64,000 bases of DNA from Diadophis punctatus similis (Eukaryota; Chordata; Lepidosauria; Squamata; Dipsadidae): the NCBI GenBank assembly GCA_023053685.1, contig JALIGW010000005.1, positions 18,052,501 to 18,116,500 on the forward strand, written 5' to 3'. The notes beneath the pieces are model-generated. The model worked only from the letters and a program-made list of their open reading frames with translations, had not been told where the DNA came from and made no database searches. The position numbers and the translations under genes were made by a program. This document shows, piece by piece, positions 61,503 through 64,000 of this stretch (the stretch's first letter is position 1; each line of letters begins with the position of its first letter).

Positions 61503-62198
61503 AACCATAAGTTTTGGTATTCGTTTGTTTGTTTGTTTTGTTTGTTTTGGTATTCTTATATGCCACCCAACTCCCGAAGGACTCAGGGCGGCGTACAACA
61601 GAGAAAAATACAAGAATAACCAAATATTAAATATTAATTAAAAACAAATATAAAAATTTAAAAACACAATATAAAAGAACATCGAACAACCATTCAACAA
61701 CCATACATACTTGGGGGTGAGCTCGAGTGGATTAAGCTCTACCCCCAGCCTGCAGGAAAAGCCATGTCTTAACGGCTTTTCGGAAGGCCAGCAGAGTGGG
61801 GATAGTTCGGGTCTCTGGGGGAAGTTGGTTCCAGAGCACGGGGCCGGCCATAGAGAAGGCTCTCCCCCTAGGGCCCGCCAGCCGGCATTGCTTGTCCGAC
61901 GGGACCTGGAGGAGGCCAACTCTGTGGGTCGAAGGGAAGTATGAGGCAGAATGCGGTCCCGGAGATAGCCTGGTCCTAAGCCATGAAGGGCTTTAAAGAT
62001 GGTGATCAACACCTTGAATTGGACCCGGAGACCGATGGGCAACCAATGCAGCTGGCGGAGTATAGGTGTCACGTGGGTGTACCTTGGCACACCCACCACA
62101 GCACGTGCAGCCGCATTTTGCACCAACTGAAGTCTCCGGATACTCTTCAAGGGTAGCCCCATGTAGAGCGCATTGCAGTAGTCCAAGCGGGACTTTAG
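61503..62198 (-). mobile_element. 5'-truncated L2-like LINE, young copy
   Basis: The 3' tail is (GTTT)n, followed by ATGCCACCCAACTCCCGAAG and the reverse-strand ORF2 end. About 94% identical by eye to the 19.8-20.5 kb copy. Confidence 0.87.
61700..62198 (-). pseudogene. L2-like LINE ORF2 C-terminal fragment
   Basis: The reading SRLDYCNALYMGLPLKSIRR, LQLVQNAAARAVVGVPRYTH, LRQLHWLPIGLRVQFKVL and FKALHGLGPGYLRDRILPH is the C-terminal region of an L2-like reverse transcriptase, uninterrupted over most of its length. It stops being LINE-like at about 62198; the frame's further extension to 62273 is flanking sequence. The palm and endonuclease are absent. It is cut at almost the same position (SRLDYCNAL) at which homology blocks begin in many CR1/L2 truncations. 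Confidence 0.85.
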
Positions 62199-63287
62199 AA
62201 TGATGCCCTCAGAAATTGTTACCAAATTGTAATTCAGAAGGTAATAGAAGACAGAGATAATTACTTGTATCACCAGAGAATTATCTAGTTAACTATATGG
62301 ATTTAGATAATTTTAAATGTAAATGAAGGTGGGTTTTTTTCAAGGCTAACCATTACTCTTTGGAATCTGTCTATTCAAAGGGCAAATTCACCACTTAGGC
62401 TCAGAAAAAACTACTAAAGATAGTTATCTATATCTATAAAGATACTAAAGATACTAAATAAGCTGAATTTGCATAATATGTTAAATCACAGGAAGGCTAA
62501 CTAAGGTTAGCACTAACCTCATTTAGCAGGTTGTACAAATGTAGTTGCTAGAACTGGGCTAAATGTGTTATAAGAGTTTGGGCATATAGTTTTCTTTCTA
62601 TATGATCGCAAACAGAAGAGATCAGCAAAAGTGTCATTTTTATTCTTCCCTCTCCATAACTAGTAGGACAATTGGGGAAGATTAATTAAGTAATAAACAC
62701 TCATATAATCACTGTATAATCAACACCAATATGCAATACCTCTTTCTCATTTCCTTTCCCATACTAGATCTAGATCTGCTATCATCTTCTTCCCCCAGTA
62801 GTCAGACTGTTTTCAGTTTTTATCTTGCCAACTTCACATTCTGGAGCCCTGAACAGAATCTTGCATTTTATGGGCGTGTATTTTTTTTTTTAAAAAAAGC
62901 TACTATAGTTGATGGCAGCAATGGGGCATTTGCTGCGCTTCAAATGATGTATGTGAAATTATTGTATGTGTATTGTGAAATTATTAGGGATGCTGGAAGT
63001 TGTAGCTGAACAACTGAAAACCTCCTCTGGCTTATATAAGTCTTCACCAGAAGGCTCAGGGACTTTAAATGATACACTTTACTTTAAACTGGACAGATCA
63101 TCTTAGCCCCATATCAAGACCCAATGCCAGACTGAAAGAGTGCAGATAATCCATTTTTTTAATGTGCTGCATAGTGGATCCACCACTGTTTATCAACGTT
63201 TCCCAAACATAGAAGTTTGGAAACTGGCAGATAAGTTATCTAGGACTCTAGGTCCAGACAATAAAAAATGTCTTCAGAAGGAGATAT
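62199..63287. other. Stretch without gene or named repeat
   Basis: A 92-codon frame (62731-63009) without a domain. One octamer at about 62468. Nothing else seen. Confidence 0.5.
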
Positions 63288-63565
63288 TTTTATTTTTTAT
63301 TTTTTATTTATTTTGTCAAGCGTGTATATGATTACAAACAAAGTATAAACAAAGTATAAACATGATTGTGAATATATAAGAAGTACAAGCATGGTTATGA
63401 GTACATGATATTTTATTAATACATGGGGACATTAGGACAGGGACGGTAGGCACGCTGGAGCGCTTAGGCACGCCCCTTACAGACCTCTTAGGAATGGTGT
63501 GAGGTCAACAGTAGACAGTCTAAGGTTAAAGTTTTGGGGGTTTGGGGAAGAAACTACAGAGTCAG
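63288..63565 (-). mobile_element. LINE 3' end (same family as 33600 and 39295), copy 3
   Basis: Reverse of the family 3' end: TTTATTTATTTTGTCAAGC tail, then ATTAGGACAGGGACGGTAGG, CCTTACAGACCTCTTAGGAA and the last ORF2 codons. Confidence 0.8.
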
Positions 63566-63774
63566 ATATGCAGTATCGCTGCCTTCTTCATGGCTGCTGG
63601 CAGCTTCCTCTCAAGCAGGGAGACGTGAACAATCCAGGTAGTCTCTTTGCAACTGTCAGTGTTACAATGGTCCAAACTGCATGTGGCAAAAGACAATCTA
63701 GATAGATCCTATCTAGGATTCCCTCAAACCAAGTTTTACTTCTTCCTCTCACTCTCTAGGCTGACCTCCCTCTC

Positions 63775-63907
63775 CAGTAGTGGGTTCTGGATTACTTTGC
63801 TACCGGTTTGCGTGCGCACGCGACACTTCTGTGCATGCGCAGAAGCATCCCGGGCGGGTGGGCGGAGCCTCCCACCGCTACCGGTTCTAAGAACCAGTTC
63901 ACCGCTG
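63775..63907. mobile_element. Short hAT-like MITE, 133 bp
   Basis: Ends CAGTAGTGGGTTCTGGATTA and AGAACCAGTTCACCGCTG. Flanks TCCCTCTC (63767-63774) and TCCCTCTT (63908-63915) match 7 of 8. It contains GCGTGCGCACGCG and GTGCATGCGCAG NRF1-like palindromes and CTACCGGTT, as in the CAGGGGTGGGTTC family. Confidence 0.75.
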
Positions 63908-64000
63908 TCCCTCTTCCATTGGAAGGCTCCAGTTGAGATATCCTTGCAGCATCCTTGAAATCTAGTGAGAACCTCTTTAGCTTCTTCTGTGATCTCTTTA

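Overview
The window is vertebrate nuclear DNA, most likely from a squamate and probably a snake. The evidence is the repeat content: tRNA-headed squamate (Sauria-type) SINEs, L2-like, CR1-like and L1 LINE remnants, SPIN-type hAT transposons, many long microsatellites, and two compound GATA/GACA arrays of the Bkm type first described in snakes. No host protein-coding exon, tRNA, rRNA or microRNA could be recognised. Every coding trace that could be read belongs to a mobile element, and all are truncated or broken.

Positions 1 to about 10900 form a repeat-poor, GC- and CpG-rich block with no recognisable transposon. It has CpG-dense segments (about 9340-9620 and 10200-10760), more than a dozen G or C homopolymer runs of nine or more, six perfect octamer (POU-type) sites and an AT-rich homeodomain-site cluster near 6.1 kb. 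This is what the surroundings of a developmental regulatory gene often look like, but no exon was found, so that reading is inference.

From about 10.9 kb to the end the sequence is AT-richer and packed with nested mobile elements. In order: an LTR-like promoter fragment (12.2 kb); a hAT tail, a SINE and a truncated L1 carrying a SINE (12.8-15.2 kb); a 1.6-kb segment flanked by 101-bp direct repeats (15.4-17.0 kb); TA-flanked MITEs, one split by an L2-like LINE (17.7-21.0 kb); two SPIN-ended elements 272 bp apart (22.2-23.7 kb); a gypsy-type 3' end with its LTR (26.8-27.3 kb); further hATs, SINEs and LINE 3' ends (29-34.5 kb); GATA/GACA arrays (35.8 and 36.9 kb); more LINE and hAT copies (39-53 kb); a decayed tyrosine-recombinase (DIRS-like) retroelement (54.5-56.3 kb); a 2.6-kb hAT-ended composite (58.1-60.7 kb); and L2-like and other LINE 3' ends (61.5-63.6 kb).

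The most notable material is the non-autonomous hAT set. Eleven elements can be delimited by terminal inverted repeats plus 8-bp target-site duplications. One family (ends CAGGGGTGGGTTC) carries CRE, NRF1-like and YY1-like motifs, so it may spread a promoter-like module. Two SPIN-ended elements at 23.2 and 45.2 kb share one chimeric internal sequence that includes part of that family. A third SPIN-ended element is a roughly 500-bp imperfect palindrome.
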